A DNA stretch of 64,000 bases from Dyella marensis (GCF_900112865.1 NZ_FONH01000005.1:1-64000); one strand, 5' to 3'. Shown: positions 35,388-43,313, counted from the stretch's first letter. The notes: a model not told the origin generated them from the letters alone. Numbers and translations: made by a program.

Positions 35388-36380
35388 TCAGCGCGCCGGC
35401 GCGGCCCGCTGCGCGCGCGCCTGTTCGACCAGCACGTCGAGGTCCAGGCCGGCACGCCACTGCAGCCAGTGCGCGAGCAGGTGATAGGACACGGACAGGC
35501 GCGGCGACGGCAGGAAGCTGCCGTCGTTCAAGCCGTCGACGATCTGCCGCGGGGTGAACCAGCGCGCGTCTTCCAGTTCGTCGTCGCGCAGGCGGATTGC
35601 CGGCGAGATCGCGCGGGCCATGAAGCCGACCATCAGCGAGGCCGGCAGCGGCCACGGTTGCGAGGAGTGGTAATAGACCTCGCCCACCTCGACGCCGGAT
35701 TCCTCGGCGACTTCGCGGCGCACGGCGTCTTCCAGCGCCTCGCCGGGTTCGACGAAGCCGGCCAGGGTGGAATAGCGCCCCGGCGGCCAGCCGGCCTGGC
35801 GGCCGAGCAGGCAGGCGCCTTCGTGTTCCACCAGCACGATGATCGCCGCGTCGGTGCGCGGGAAATGCAGTCGGCCGCAGTCGGCGTTGGTGCATTGCGC
35901 GCGATGGCCGGAAGCGACCAGCACCAGCGGCGAACCGCAGCGCGCGCAGAATCGCGTCTCGCGCTGCCAGTGCGCCAGGCCCTTGGCGTAGGCGAACAGG
36001 CCGGCCTCGTCCGCGCTCAGGCGCAGGCCGGCGTCGCGCAGGCTGGCGCGGCGGGCGTCGAGTGTGCTGTCCAGCGCGGCGGCGCGCTCGACATCGTCCA
36101 GTGCCAGCATGAAGTGCGGGTGCCCGTCGGCGAAGCCGAGCAGGCTGGCGTCGACATCGGCGAGCAGGCGCTCGCGCTCGGCGGCGTCCAGCCAGCGCAG
36201 CGTGTCACTGCCGTTGCGCAGCCAGGTTTCGCCGAGGCCGTCCAGCAGCAGGTAACGCGCCTGCGCCGAGGCGCCCTGCTCGGCGACCCAGGCCAGCTCT
36301 TCGCGCCGCTCGGCGACGCGGTCGAGGATCAGGCTGAGGCCGGCGAAGGTGTTGGGGCGCGGCAGGGTCTTGCTGTCCAT
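35388..36380 (-). CDS. nudC: NAD(H)/NAD-capped RNA pyrophosphatase
   Basis: 330 residues. The zinc-ribbon is CARCGSP plus CTNADCGRLHFPR (about 142-167). The Nudix box GFVEPGEALEDAVRREVAEE (about 205-227) is followed by the NudC-specific SQPWPLPASLMVGF, matching the SQPWPFPxS motif of NADH pyrophosphatases. It hydrolyses NADH and de-caps NAD-RNA in the cytoplasm. About 14 bp downstream of erpA's stop on the same strand, possibly one operon. Confidence 0.95.
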   Translation of the reverse strand: MDSKTLPRPNTFAGLSLILDRVAERREELAWVAEQGASAQARYLLLDGLGETWLRNGSDTLRWLDAAERERLLADVDASLLGFADGHPHFMLALDDVERAAALDSTLDARRASLRDAGLRLSADEAGLFAYAKGLAHWQRETRFCARCGSPLVLVASGHRAQCTNADCGRLHFPRTDAAIIVLVEHEGACLLGRQAGWPPGRYSTLAGFVEPGEALEDAVRREVAEESGVEVGEVYYHSSQPWPLPASLMVGFMARAISPAIRLRDDELEDARWFTPRQIVDGLNDGSFLPSPRLSVSYHLLAHWLQWRAGLDLDVLVEQARAQRAAPAR

Positions 36381-36393
36381 GCCCGGGAGACCT

Positions 36394-36771
36394 TTAGGCG
36401 GAGAAAGAGGAGCCGCAGCCGCAGGTGGTCTTGGCGTTGGGATTGCGGATCACGAACTGCGAGCCGCTGAGGCTTTCCGAGTAGTCGATCTCGGCGCCGG
36501 TGAGATATTGCAGCGAGAGCGGGTCGACCAGCAGGGTGACGCCCTCGCGCTCCAGCGCGAAATCGTCCTCGGCCTGGGCTTCGTCGAAGGTGAAGCCGTA
36601 CTGGAAGCCGGAGCAGCCGCCGCCGGTGATGTACACGCGCAGCTTCAGCGAGGGATTGCCTTCTTCCTGGATCAGCTCGCGCACCTTGTGCGCGGCGGCC
36701 TCGGTGAACACCAGCGGGGCACCGGCGCTGCGGTAGTCGGGAACAGTGGGAAAGGGAACGACGGTATCCAT
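36394..36771 (-). CDS. erpA: Iron-sulfur cluster insertion protein ErpA
   Basis: 125 residues from ATG 36771 ([20 protein letters not shown]); an ATG at 36780 is also possible. A-type carrier signature: [19 protein letters not shown] (first Cys, about 52) and the C-terminal CGCGSSFSA (Cys-x-Cys). The longer N-terminus and [18 protein letters not shown] fit ErpA rather than IscA. It delivers [Fe-S] clusters to apoproteins. Upstream of nudC. Confidence 0.93.
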   Translation of the reverse strand: MDTVVPFPTVPDYRSAGAPLVFTEAAAHKVRELIQEEGNPSLKLRVYITGGGCSGFQYGFTFDEAQAEDDFALEREGVTLLVDPLSLQYLTGAEIDYSESLSGSQFVIRNPNAKTTCGCGSSFSA

Positions 36772-36828
36772 CGCGATCACATGGGGCTGCGGCGGGCGAT
36801 GCGCAAGGATACCGCGTTCGGCGCCGGC

Positions 36829-37257
36829 TCAGGCGGGAACCGGCTCGCCCAGCTCTTCCGGCGAGGGCAGCTCGCGCGGGGCGTCGCCGGCGCGGTGGGA
36901 CATGCGGCCGTTCACCTGGGCGCCGGCGGCCATTTCCAGGGTCTTGTAGTGCACGTCGCCCTGGATGCGGGCCTGCGGCGCCAGTTCCAGGCGCTCCTCG
37001 ATGTGGATGTCGCCCTGCACGTGGCCGTTGATGATGGCGTGCGGCACGCGGATGTCGCCGTGCACCTGGCCCTGCTCGCTGAGGGTGAACACCGCGTCCG
37101 GGCCTTCGCCCAGCACGGCGCCTTCGATGCGGCCGTCCAGGTGCAGCGCGCCGCTGAAGCGCAGGTCGCCCTGGATCACCGTGCCGCGGGCGATCAGGCT
37201 GGTGTCGTGGGAGGAGGAAGGAACGCTGACGCGTTCGTTGCGCTTACGGTTGAGCAT
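36829..37257 (-). CDS. Bactofilin (polymer-forming cytoskeletal protein)
   Basis: 142 residues from ATG 37257 (MLNRKRNERVSVPSSSHDTS). The core (about 25-115) is a right-handed beta-helix with repeated hydrophobic-Gly-Asp turns (VIQGDLRFSGALHLDGRIEG, VHGDIRVPHAIINGHVQGDI). The terminal tails are short and disordered, as in bactofilins, which self-polymerise without nucleotide and localise envelope enzymes. Its start overlaps the end of the upstream DUF6776-type gene by 14 bp. Confidence 0.93.
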   Translation of the reverse strand: MLNRKRNERVSVPSSSHDTSLIARGTVIQGDLRFSGALHLDGRIEGAVLGEGPDAVFTLSEQGQVHGDIRVPHAIINGHVQGDIHIEERLELAPQARIQGDVHYKTLEMAAGAQVNGRMSHRAGDAPRELPSPEELGEPVPA

Positions 37258-37993
37258 GGGAATCCCCTGGTTTGGTAAGAGTGCCGCCGAGGGCATCGGT
37301 CCAGGCGACGGTTCGGTTGACCGCATCGTCGCCCGCGGGCTGCGCGCTGACGTACACGCGATTGGGGCGGAAATCCGCCGGCAGCACGATGGTGGCGTGC
37401 AGTTCCTGGAAATACTTCAGGCGAAACGGCAGGCCGTCCTTCTGCGCGGTGTCGCCGAGCGCGGGCCAGTCCAGCCGCACCACCTTGTCGGCGCGCAGGC
37501 CTTCGATGCTGACCGTGGCGGTGCCGCTGGTGTCCTCGCCGCGCTTGGCGTTCTGGGTCAGCGAGACGGTGAGGTTCCAGCCCTGCGTGCCGCTGATCGG
37601 CTGCACCCGCACGTTCTGGATGCGCAGGCCGCCGCGCTGGGCGTCGCCGCCGACCAGGCGGCCGTAGAAATCGAGGTCGGCGCGCAGGCCGCTGACTTCT
37701 TCCTCGCGCTCGGCCAGCGTGTTGCGCAGCGAATGGTTGGCGATGTCGTTGACCTGGGCGGCGCGCTGCAGGTTGGAGACCTGCTGCTTGAGGTCTTCGT
37801 TCTCGGTGCTCAGCGCCTGCAGCTGGCGGCGCTCGGAGGCCGCGGGGGTGGAGTGCCCGACCAGCAGGCCGGTGAGCACGGCCGCCAGCAGCACGCTGGC
37901 GAACCACGCCGCGCCCAGCCAGATCCGCCGACGGCGCTGGCCGGCCATGTCGTGCGGTCGCACGACGAAGCGCGGTGGTGGACGTGAAGCCAT
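37244..37993 (-). CDS. DUF6776-like membrane-anchored coiled-coil protein
   Basis: 249 residues from ATG 37993 (MASRPPPRFVVRPHDMAGQR). One membrane helix (IWLGAAWFASVLLAAVLTGLL, about 24-44), then a coiled coil (RRQLQALSTENEDLKQQVSN, about 54-100) and a beta-rich C-terminal domain outside the membrane. This layout and its place before a bactofilin recur in Xanthomonadales. It may link the bactofilin polymer to the envelope; this is inference from gene order. Confidence 0.78.
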   Translation of the reverse strand: MASRPPPRFVVRPHDMAGQRRRRIWLGAAWFASVLLAAVLTGLLVGHSTPAASERRQLQALSTENEDLKQQVSNLQRAAQVNDIANHSLRNTLAEREEEVSGLRADLDFYGRLVGGDAQRGGLRIQNVRVQPISGTQGWNLTVSLTQNAKRGEDTSGTATVSIEGLRADKVVRLDWPALGDTAQKDGLPFRLKYFQELHATIVLPADFRPNRVYVSAQPAGDDAVNRTVAWTDALGGTLTKPGDSHAQP

Positions 37994-38050
37994 GCGGGGG
38001 CTTTCCCGGGAAAAAACACGGTATAGCCGCGCCGTGACGAGAGCGTCAAG

Positions 38051-38079
38051 GAACGGCCGCACGCTTCGGCGGCCGTTCC
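38051..38079 (-). terminator. Hairpin downstream of bfr
   Basis: GAACGGCCGC-acgcttcg-GCGGCCGTTC, 10-bp arms, about 50 bp past the bfr stop. It lacks a clear T-run, so it may be a weak terminator or an mRNA 3' stabiliser. Confidence 0.5.
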
Positions 38080-38127
38080 CGGTATTTCACGATAATTCCG
38101 GGACGTTTATGTCCGGATCGTGACGAA

Positions 38128-38598
38128 TCAGCTGGACATCTTGCTCTGCAGGTAGCGCTCGGCGCCGATGTCCTTGATCAGGCCGAACTGGGTTTCCAGC
38201 CAGTCGATGTGCTCTTCCTCGTCGTGCAGGATGCCCTTGAAGATGTCGCGGCTGACGTAGTCGGCGATGCCTTCGCTGTAGGCGATCGCTTCGCGCAGGT
38301 CCTTCACCGCGGCCATCTCCAGGTCGAGGTCGCCCTGGATGCATTCGAGCACGTTCTCGCCGATGCGCAGCTTGCCCAGGTGCTGCAGGTTGGGCAGGCC
38401 TTCGAGGAACAGGATGCGCTCGATCAGGTGGTCGGCGTGCTTCATTTCCTCGATCGATTCCTTGTACTCGTGCGAGGCCAGCTCGCCGTAGCCCCAGTCC
38501 TTGAACATGCGGTAATGCAGGAAGTACTGGTTGATCGCGGTGAGCTCGTTGTAGAGCACCTTGTTGAGGAATTCGATGACCTTGGTGTCGCCCTTCAT
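38128..38598 (-). CDS. bfr: Bacterioferritin
   Basis: 156 residues from ATG 38598 ([20 protein letters not shown]). Ferroxidase ligands Glu18 ([10 protein letters not shown]), Glu51 and His54 (EEMKHADHL), Glu94, Glu127 and His130 ([10 protein letters not shown]) can be placed, and the haem-ligand Met52 is present. It forms the 24-subunit iron-storage shell. Its partner ferredoxin gene bfd is directly upstream, and both are preceded by the same 23-bp Fur-box-like element. Confidence 0.96.
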   Translation of the reverse strand: MKGDTKVIEFLNKVLYNELTAINQYFLHYRMFKDWGYGELASHEYKESIEEMKHADHLIERILFLEGLPNLQHLGKLRIGENVLECIQGDLDLEMAAVKDLREAIAYSEGIADYVSRDIFKGILHDEEEHIDWLETQFGLIKDIGAERYLQSKMSS

Positions 38599-38657
38599 GG
38601 TGTTGTCTCCTGATCGCTGCAACTGGCGACTATACGGATCCGCGCCGGGCCATGATG

Positions 38658-38680
38658 GAACGCAAATAGGAATGCTTCGC
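38658..38680 (-). promoter_or_regulatory. Fur-box-like element upstream of bfr
   Basis: On the minus strand GCGAAGCATTCCTATTTGCG then TTC; 18 of 23 bases match the element before bfd (38946-38968). It lies 60 bp upstream of the bfr start. Confidence 0.5.
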
Positions 38681-38690
38681 TCACACGAAA

Positions 38691-38714
38691 GCGCCCGCGG
38701 CGAACCGCGGGCGC
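38691..38714 (-). terminator. Intrinsic terminator downstream of bfd
   Basis: GCGCCCGCGG-CGAA-CCGCGGGCGC, perfect 10-bp stem; read on the minus strand it is followed by TTTCGTGT. It separates bfd from bfr. Confidence 0.75.
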
Positions 38715-38736
38715 AAACATAACCGTGGGGACGGTA

Positions 38737-38934
38737 TTAAGCGGTGACGACGGGCAGCTGCAGCAGCACCTGCTCGACCGCCTTGTCGAGCGTCGCGCGG
38801 GCTTCCTGCTCGCAGCAGCCGCAGCAGTCCGAGCAGCCGGTGCGGGCCTGCAGCTCGGCGAACGTGTGCACGCCATCGGCCGCGGCGCGGCGGATGTCGT
38901 GGTCGGTAACGGCGTTGCACATGCAGATGTACAT
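38737..38934 (-). CDS. bfd: Bacterioferritin-associated ferredoxin
   Basis: 65 residues from ATG 38934 (MYICMCNAVTDHDIRRAAAD). The [2Fe-2S] ligands are Cys-x-Cys at 4 and 6 and GCSDCCGCC near 34-42 (C-x2-C pattern). Bfd reduces the ferric core of bacterioferritin so iron can be released, so it is normally made when iron is scarce. A good Fur-box-like site (38946-38968) overlaps its start region. Confidence 0.93.
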   Translation of the reverse strand: MYICMCNAVTDHDIRRAAADGVHTFAELQARTGCSDCCGCCEQEARATLDKAVEQVLLQLPVVTA

Positions 38935-38945
38935 GCGGCGTATGG

Positions 38946-38968
38946 GAACGCAAATGCGAATGATTGTC
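38946..38968 (-). promoter_or_regulatory. Fur-box-like operator of bfd
   Basis: On the minus strand GACAATCATTCGCATTTGCG then TTC. Its core matches the Fur 19-mer consensus at 13 of 19 positions and contains the common CATTCGCATT form. It ends 12 bp before the bfd ATG. Confidence 0.65.
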
Positions 38969-39000
38969 AACTGACGTGCCCGGACGACCGGAGCCGGTAT

Positions 39001-39555
39001 TCAGGCCGCCTGGCAGCCCGGTCCGCCGCCGGGGCGCTCGGCCTCGTCCTGCCGCGGCAGGTTGCCGAGCTGGATGCTCAGCAGGGTCTCGACCAGGGGG
39101 GCGAACTGGCGCAGCGCCCGCTCGTAGACCTGGCGCTTGAAATTGACCACGTGATTGGCCGGATACCAGAAATCCACCCAGCGCCAGTGGTCGAACTCGG
39201 GTTTCTCACAGCCGTCGAGACAGAAGGCCTCCTCGCTGCCGACCAGGCGCAGCAGGAACCACACCTGCTTCTGGCCGATGCACATGGGGCGCTGGTGGTG
39301 CCGGATATAGCGGTTGGGCAGCTTGTAGCGCAGCCAGCCGCGGGTGGCGCCGATCACTTCGACGTCGGCGGGGGCCAGGCCGGTTTCCTCGGCCAGTTCG
39401 CGATACATGGCCTCCAGCGGGGTTTCGTCGCTGCGCATGCCGCCCTGGGGGAACTGCCAGCCATCACGATTGACGCGGCGCGCCCAGAACAGGCGGCCGT
39501 CTGTATTCAGCAGCACGATGCCCACATTCGGACGGTAGCCATCGACGTCGATCAT
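39001..39555 (-). CDS. rppH: RNA 5'-pyrophosphohydrolase
   Basis: 184 residues from ATG 39555 ([20 protein letters not shown]). Nudix box [20 protein letters not shown] then TGL at about 38-60, with the RppH-typical WQFPQGG before it and [20 protein letters not shown] after it. It converts 5'-triphosphate mRNA ends to monophosphate and so starts RNase E-dependent decay. Single gene, divergent from tRNA-Met. Confidence 0.95.
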   Translation of the reverse strand: MIDVDGYRPNVGIVLLNTDGRLFWARRVNRDGWQFPQGGMRSDETPLEAMYRELAEETGLAPADVEVIGATRGWLRYKLPNRYIRHHQRPMCIGQKQVWFLLRLVGSEEAFCLDGCEKPEFDHWRWVDFWYPANHVVNFKRQVYERALRQFAPLVETLLSIQLGNLPRQDEAERPGGGPGCQAA

Positions 39556-39745
39556 GTCTTCTCCTAGGTCAGGCGCTTGCCTTGATGCCGGCAACACCTT
39601 GTTCCCGCGACCGATTCAACCACGCCCCGGAAGCACCGGCAAGCCGAGGCCGAACACCGGAGACTTGAACCCATGGCTAAGGCCGACTAAACTTTCGCGC
39701 CCTCGCCCTGGTGCTTCCGCGCCCGCCGGGCGAAGACCTTACCGT

Positions 39746-39822
39746 GGCTAGGTAGCTCAGATGGTTAGAGCGCGGCACTCATAATGCTGAGGTCGGCGGT
39801 TCGATCCCGCCTCTAGCCACCA
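39746..39822 (+). tRNA. tRNA-Met (CAU), elongator
   Basis: 77 nt with encoded CCA. Acceptor GGCTAGG/TCTAGCC, D arm GCTC-AGATGGTTA-GAGC, anticodon arm CGGCA-CTCATAA-TGCTG, T arm GGCGG-TTCGATC-CCGCC. The 5' part is close to the E. coli elongator tRNA-Met; it lacks the C1-A72 mismatch of the initiator. Confidence 0.95.
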
Positions 39823-39856
39823 TTCATTCCTTCGCCGACAGCGGCGAACGGCCAGG

Positions 39857-39880
39857 AACCGCGCCAGGCGCGGTTTTTTT
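39857..39880 (+). terminator. Intrinsic terminator after tRNA-Met
   Basis: AACCGCGCC-AG-GCGCGG followed by seven T. It marks the border between the housekeeping part and the T3SS locus. Confidence 0.88.
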
Positions 39881-40135
39881 GTGCCCGCGATCGGCGTCAG
39901 CACATACGCATGACAAGCGCTTTGCGCCGGCCGGGCAGATCCCATGGGGATATCCCTATCTAGGGTTCGACCTAGCTGGTCGCTGCCGGGCGCCCGCGGA
40001 TACTTCAGCGCACGGCCCGGGGGCTATGGCAGGACGGAGAAGGAGTTCCTGTCTGCACGGGGCGAGGCCATCAAGCGTCGAGGGGCGCGCCGGATGAGCC
40101 ACTCATTCCCTTACCCATGATGCAGAGGAATCGCC
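39881..40135. other. Upstream region of the first T3SS-locus gene
   Basis: Together with the terminator this is a 313-bp gene-free stretch. It contains the lux-box-like repeat at 39961-39977, and a GGGGATATCCCTAT segment just before it (39946-39959). A ribosome-binding region (GCAGAGGAATC) precedes the ATG at 40136. No gene is seen. Confidence 0.5.
39961..39977. promoter_or_regulatory. Lux-box-like inverted repeat (T3SS operator candidate)
   Basis: TAGGGTTCGACCTAGCT; with the preceding C it forms CTAGG-N6-CCTAG. It fits the pattern TAGGG-N4-CCCTAGST at all but one position. It ends 158 bp before the filament-like gene at 40136. Related copies: 43297-43313, 49470-49489, 63985-64000 and, weaker, 41635-41651. 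Confidence 0.5.
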
Positions 40136-40816
40136 ATGTCGCTCGACCTCAATTTCAACTCGGTTGCCAATCTTGCCCTGAATGCGACCTCCGCCTCGCT
40201 CAGCGGTGGCTCGTCCCTGCTGCTCCGTTCGGCCGCGCGCCAGATCGCCGGCGAGGCGTTCACCAATGTGATCAACCAGCAGTTCGGCCCGGGTACCGGC
40301 ACCTTCGCCAGCGATGCGTTCAAGGCGTCGTTCTCCAGCAACAGCAGCGCCTCGCTCGACGGCTGGGATGCCAGCTCGCTGTCGCAGGCGACCAACGACG
40401 TGATCAATGCCGCCAATCACCAGGGTGCGAACGGTGCCTACACCGGCGACGCCGATCGCTTCCGCAGCGACCTGCAGGATGCGATGACCAAGGACATCCA
40501 GAGCGTCATCAACAACGAGTCGCTGATGCGCACGCTCAAGAGCAGCTCCGACAAGGACGCCGACGGCGCCGGCGAGAGCTGGCTGGTGGCGATCGCCAAG
40601 GCGATGGGCAAGATGCTCGGCCAGCAGGCGCAGCACCTGGTCGACCTGACCGACCAGATGTCGCAGCACACCGGCAAGGACGATGCGCAGGTGTTCCAGC
40701 AGCTCAATGCCGAGTTCTCCGCGCAGTCGCAGATGTTCGGCATCCTGTCGAACTCCTTCAGCAACTCGATCAAGACCATCGGCGACGGCCTGACCACGCT
40801 GGCCCGCAAGAACTGA
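40136..40816 (+). CDS. Putative T3SS secreted filament/needle-family protein, large paralogue
   Basis: 226 residues from ATG 40136 (MSLDLNFNSVANLALNATSA). No cysteine and no signal peptide; a Ser/Asn/Ala-rich N-terminus typical of type III substrates. The last about 80 residues (SWLVAIAKAMGKMLGQQAQH, VDLTDQMSQ, QLNAEFSAQSQMFGILSNSF, SIKTIGDGLTTLARKN) align over their full length with the 112-residue protein at 55204-55542 between sctD and sctI. The helical hairpin ending in TIG-GL-TLARK is reminiscent of EspA/Bsp22-like filament proteins and needle subunits. I infer an extracellular filament, tip or harpin-like protein; biochemical proof is lacking. Confidence 0.6.
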   Translation: MSLDLNFNSVANLALNATSASLSGGSSLLLRSAARQIAGEAFTNVINQQFGPGTGTFASDAFKASFSSNSSASLDGWDASSLSQATNDVINAANHQGANGAYTGDADRFRSDLQDAMTKDIQSVINNESLMRTLKSSSDKDADGAGESWLVAIAKAMGKMLGQQAQHLVDLTDQMSQHTGKDDAQVFQQLNAEFSAQSQMFGILSNSFSNSIKTIGDGLTTLARKN

Positions 40817-40889
40817 GGCGGCGGCTGCACCGGTTGTTCACGCGCGGGGGCTACCATGCCCCCGCGCTGTTTTTCGTGGGAGCCATCCG

Positions 40890-41624
40890 ATGAAACGCTC
40901 ACTGCTCGCGACCTTGCTGCTGCTCCTGGCGGGCACGGCGCAGGCGCAATACGACGCCGGCGCCACCGTGGGCATGGGCCAGGGCATGGTGCTCAACAAT
41001 TCGGTGATCGGCTCCAACGTGATGGGCGATGTGATCCTGCAGCAGGGACGCTCGTCCGAACGGACGGCGCATCGCGGCGCCGCCGGTCCCGCAAGCGCGG
41101 CCGATCTCGCGGCACTGCAGTTCCGGCCTTCCTCCGAAGTGAGCGCGCAGGTGCTCGACCGCATCGCCCGGCAGTTCGGCGGCCACCAGCCGGATACCTA
41201 CCGCCAGGCGCTGGCGCGCGACGACATGCTGGCGAAGTTCGACACGCTGCTGCGGCAGTACGGCTACGACAGCCACAACGTGGCGGATGCCTTCACCGCG
41301 TACCTGGTGCTGTCCTGGGAAGTGGTGAACAACGGCAGCATCGCGCAGAACCGCGCCGGCATCGACGCCGTCCGCCGCAACATGCAGCGGGCGCTGGCGC
41401 GCAATCCGCGCTTCGTCGCCATGCCCGATGCGCAGAAGCAGGAGATGGCCGAGACCTTCGGTTATCTGGCGATGATCGCCTCGGCCACGCGCAGCGAACT
41501 GCAGCGCAAGGGCGATCCGGCCAGCCTGGCCCGGCTGCAGGACGGCGTGAACGGCACCGCGCGGAAAATGGGCGTCGACCTGCGCGGCATCAAGCTGACG
41601 CCGCAAGGTTTCGTCGCGCTGTGA
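40890..41624 (+). CDS. DUF6683-like exported protein
   Basis: 244 residues from ATG 40890 (MKRSLLATLLLLLAGTAQAQ) with a clear signal peptide cleaved after AQA (about residue 19). A low-complexity Gly/Ser/Ala stretch is followed by an all-helical domain containing DRIARQFGGHQPDTYRQAL, AFTAYLVLSWEVVNNGSIAQ and MAETFGYLAMIASATRSELQ. This resembles DUF6683 proteins; function unknown. It is Sec-exported, so not itself a type III substrate, and may be a periplasmic accessory. Follows the filament-like gene after 73 bp. Confidence 0.7.
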   Translation: MKRSLLATLLLLLAGTAQAQYDAGATVGMGQGMVLNNSVIGSNVMGDVILQQGRSSERTAHRGAAGPASAADLAALQFRPSSEVSAQVLDRIARQFGGHQPDTYRQALARDDMLAKFDTLLRQYGYDSHNVADAFTAYLVLSWEVVNNGSIAQNRAGIDAVRRNMQRALARNPRFVAMPDAQKQEMAETFGYLAMIASATRSELQRKGDPASLARLQDGVNGTARKMGVDLRGIKLTPQGFVAL

Positions 41625-41634
41625 TGCGCAGCCC

Positions 41635-41651
41635 TGGGGAAAGCCCCAGCT
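41635..41651. promoter_or_regulatory. Weak lux-box-like repeat upstream of the GNAT gene
   Basis: TGGGGAAAGCCCCAGCT, followed by AGC. It has the same layout as the T3SS operator candidates but with GGGG/CCCC arms; 55 bp before ATG 41707. It could equally be a simple hairpin ending the DUF6683 transcript. Confidence 0.3.
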
Positions 41652-41706
41652 AGCTTGAACGCGCGCCGCGCGCCAGAGTCCCGAAAGATTCCACGGGGGC
41701 GCGGCC

Positions 41707-42303
41707 ATGAGCGACACGGCGGAACGGCAAGTCACGGCGCGCTCCGCGGCGCCGGCCGTCGGCGTGGAAATCGCCCGCAGCCGCCGCATCCGCCTGCGCC
41801 AGCTCAGCTATGGCGATATTCCCTGGCTCAGCCGTCTATACGCCCAGCCGCAGGCACGCATGCTGCAGCTGGACGATTGCCCGACGCGCTTTTTCGAAGT
41901 GGCCGCGCTGGTGGCCTGGGTCAACCAGGTCTATGCGAAGCATCGCGGCCTAGGCATCTGGCGCGCCGATGTGGTCGGCGGCGAATTCCTCGGCACTTTC
42001 TCGCTCATGCCGCTCGAAGCGACCGCCGAGGTGGAGATCAGTGCGCGCCTCACGGCCGAGGCATGGGGCCGCTGGTATGTGATCGAAGGCGGCCGGCTGC
42101 TGTGCCGGCATGCCTTCGTAACGCTTGGCCTGCCGAGGTTGGCGGCGCATGCGCACCCCGACAACGAAGCGGCGGCGCGCGTACTCGAGCGGCTCGGCTT
42201 CCGCGAAACAGCGTCTTGCACGTATGCCGGCAAGGCGGCCCGCCGCTTCGAACTTGCCGCGGCCGAATGGGTCGCCGCAGAGGCGGCACCGGCCCGGGCC
42301 TGA
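41707..42303 (+). CDS. GNAT-family N-acetyltransferase
   Basis: 198 residues from ATG 41707. After a about 25-residue N-terminal extension (MSDTAERQVTARSAAPAVGV) a RimJ/RimL-like GNAT domain follows: RIRLRQLSYGDIPWLSRLYA, then GIWRADVVGGEFLGTFSLMP, and AHAHPDNEAAARVLERLGFR (acetyl-CoA pyrophosphate-binding and the conserved N-x-A-A--LE-LGF). It transfers an acetyl group to an unknown amine. Its place inside the T3SS locus could mean an effector or a modifier of T3SS proteins, but an ordinary metabolic enzyme is equally possible. Confidence 0.8.
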   Translation: MSDTAERQVTARSAAPAVGVEIARSRRIRLRQLSYGDIPWLSRLYAQPQARMLQLDDCPTRFFEVAALVAWVNQVYAKHRGLGIWRADVVGGEFLGTFSLMPLEATAEVEISARLTAEAWGRWYVIEGGRLLCRHAFVTLGLPRLAAHAHPDNEAAARVLERLGFRETASCTYAGKAARRFELAAAEWVAAEAAPARA

Positions 42304-42307
42304 GCGC

Positions 42308-42961
42308 TCAAAGCCGATGCACGATCCACCCCGGCGGCACCGGCGTGCTCGGCGCATCGCCGCGCAACGCGGCGCGCACCACCTCGTCGGGCGTGCTTTC
42401 CGGCTTGCGCCAGCGCTGCGCCAGGCGGCTGAGGATGTCGCGCGTATCGCGGGTGTAGGTGCCTTCCAGTTCGCCGCCGGCGTCGGAGCCGAGCTTGCCG
42501 GCGTAGAGCTCGCGCAGTTCCGGATTCAGGTCGAACAGCGCCAGCAGCTTGCGCACCGCATCGGCGTACAGCGCTTCCTCCAGCATCGGGCGCTGCGTCT
42601 GCTGGCAATGCCACACGGTGAGGTATTCGATCGGGCCGAGCAGGCGGCGGCGCGTGAGCGAACTCATGCCGTCGCCGCTGGAGCCACCCCAGGCGCTCAA
42701 CGGCCCGCTCGGCAGGTCCATGCGCCGCGCGGCGGCCGCCAGCAGATCGGCCACCAGCTGCTTTGCCGCCGAGTCCTCGCTCTCGGCCACGATCAGCAGG
42801 ACTTTCAGGAAGACCGGATAGGCCTCGTCGCCGAGCTGGCGCACCAGGCGCTTGGCCAAGGCAAGGCGCATCTCGACGGAAGGCTCATGCTGTAGCGCGC
42901 CGATCAGCCGCCGCGTGGTTTCCAGCAGCGGTGCAGCGAGAGGTTGCAGCTGGGCGCTCAT
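42308..42961 (-). CDS. T3SS-locus protein of unknown function (217 aa)
   Basis: Not recognised. Helical N-terminal half (PLAAPLLETTRRLIGALQHE, then VEMRLALAKRLVRQLGDEAY, then LIVAESEDSAAKQLVADLLA), a Gly/Ser loop, and a second helical half (LLGPIEYLTVWHCQQTQRPM, KLLALFDLNPELRELYAGKL). No signal peptide or membrane segment. It is 21 bp downstream of the 93-aa gene, and that pair is divergent from sctU across a lux-box-like site, so it is probably co-regulated with the injectisome. Possible roles: chaperone, sorting-platform accessory or gatekeeper. No gatekeeper sequence motif is seen. Confidence 0.65.
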   Translation of the reverse strand: MSAQLQPLAAPLLETTRRLIGALQHEPSVEMRLALAKRLVRQLGDEAYPVFLKVLLIVAESEDSAAKQLVADLLAAAARRMDLPSGPLSAWGGSSGDGMSSLTRRRLLGPIEYLTVWHCQQTQRPMLEEALYADAVRKLLALFDLNPELRELYAGKLGSDAGGELEGTYTRDTRDILSRLAQRWRKPESTPDEVVRAALRGDAPSTPVPPGWIVHRL

Positions 42962-42982
42962 GCGGGCGCTCGCGTGCCCGGC

Positions 42983-43264
42983 TCAGCCGAGCGGGGCCAG
43001 GATGTGGCTGACGACCTGGTCCAGTTGCGCGCCGCCGCCCGGCGGCGCCGCACCGGTACCGCCCAGCAGGCGCTCCGCCGCGCTGGTGCCGGCCCACACG
43101 TCCAGGCCCAGCAGCTGGCTGCCGTGGCTTGCCGGCAGGCGCTGCGCCAGTCCCTGGGCCGCCAGCGCATGCAGGGCGCCGACATCGAGGGACGGCGCGA
43201 GCGGACGCGACTGGACTTCGGGAAGGTTCATGGCACCTGGAGGTATGGATTCGATGCGTGACAT
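42983..43264 (-). CDS. T3SS-locus small protein of unknown function (93 aa)
   Basis: From ATG 43264 (MSRIESIPPGAMNLPEVQSR); an internal ATG near 43231 has CACCTGGAGG-like purines nearby and may be the real start. Pro-rich N-terminus, then LDVGALHALAAQGLAQRLPA, a Gly-rich stretch and LDQVVSHILAPLG. No cysteine or membrane helix. Size and composition fit a small secreted rod-like or regulatory protein. First gene of the minus-strand pair opposite sctU. Confidence 0.5.
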   Translation of the reverse strand: MSRIESIPPGAMNLPEVQSRPLAPSLDVGALHALAAQGLAQRLPASHGSQLLGLDVWAGTSAAERLLGGTGAAPPGGGAQLDQVVSHILAPLG

Positions 43265-43296
43265 CAGTCTAGGTCTCGCTTGGGCGCTGAATCAGC

Positions 43297-43313
43297 TGGG
43301 GTAATCCCTAGGT
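43297..43313. promoter_or_regulatory. Lux-box-like inverted repeat between sctU and the divergent pair
   Basis: TGGGGTAATCCCTAGGT. It shares TCCCTAGGT exactly with the site upstream of sctV. It is 33 bp from the minus-strand start at 43264 and 101 bp from the sctU start, well placed to control both. Confidence 0.5.
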
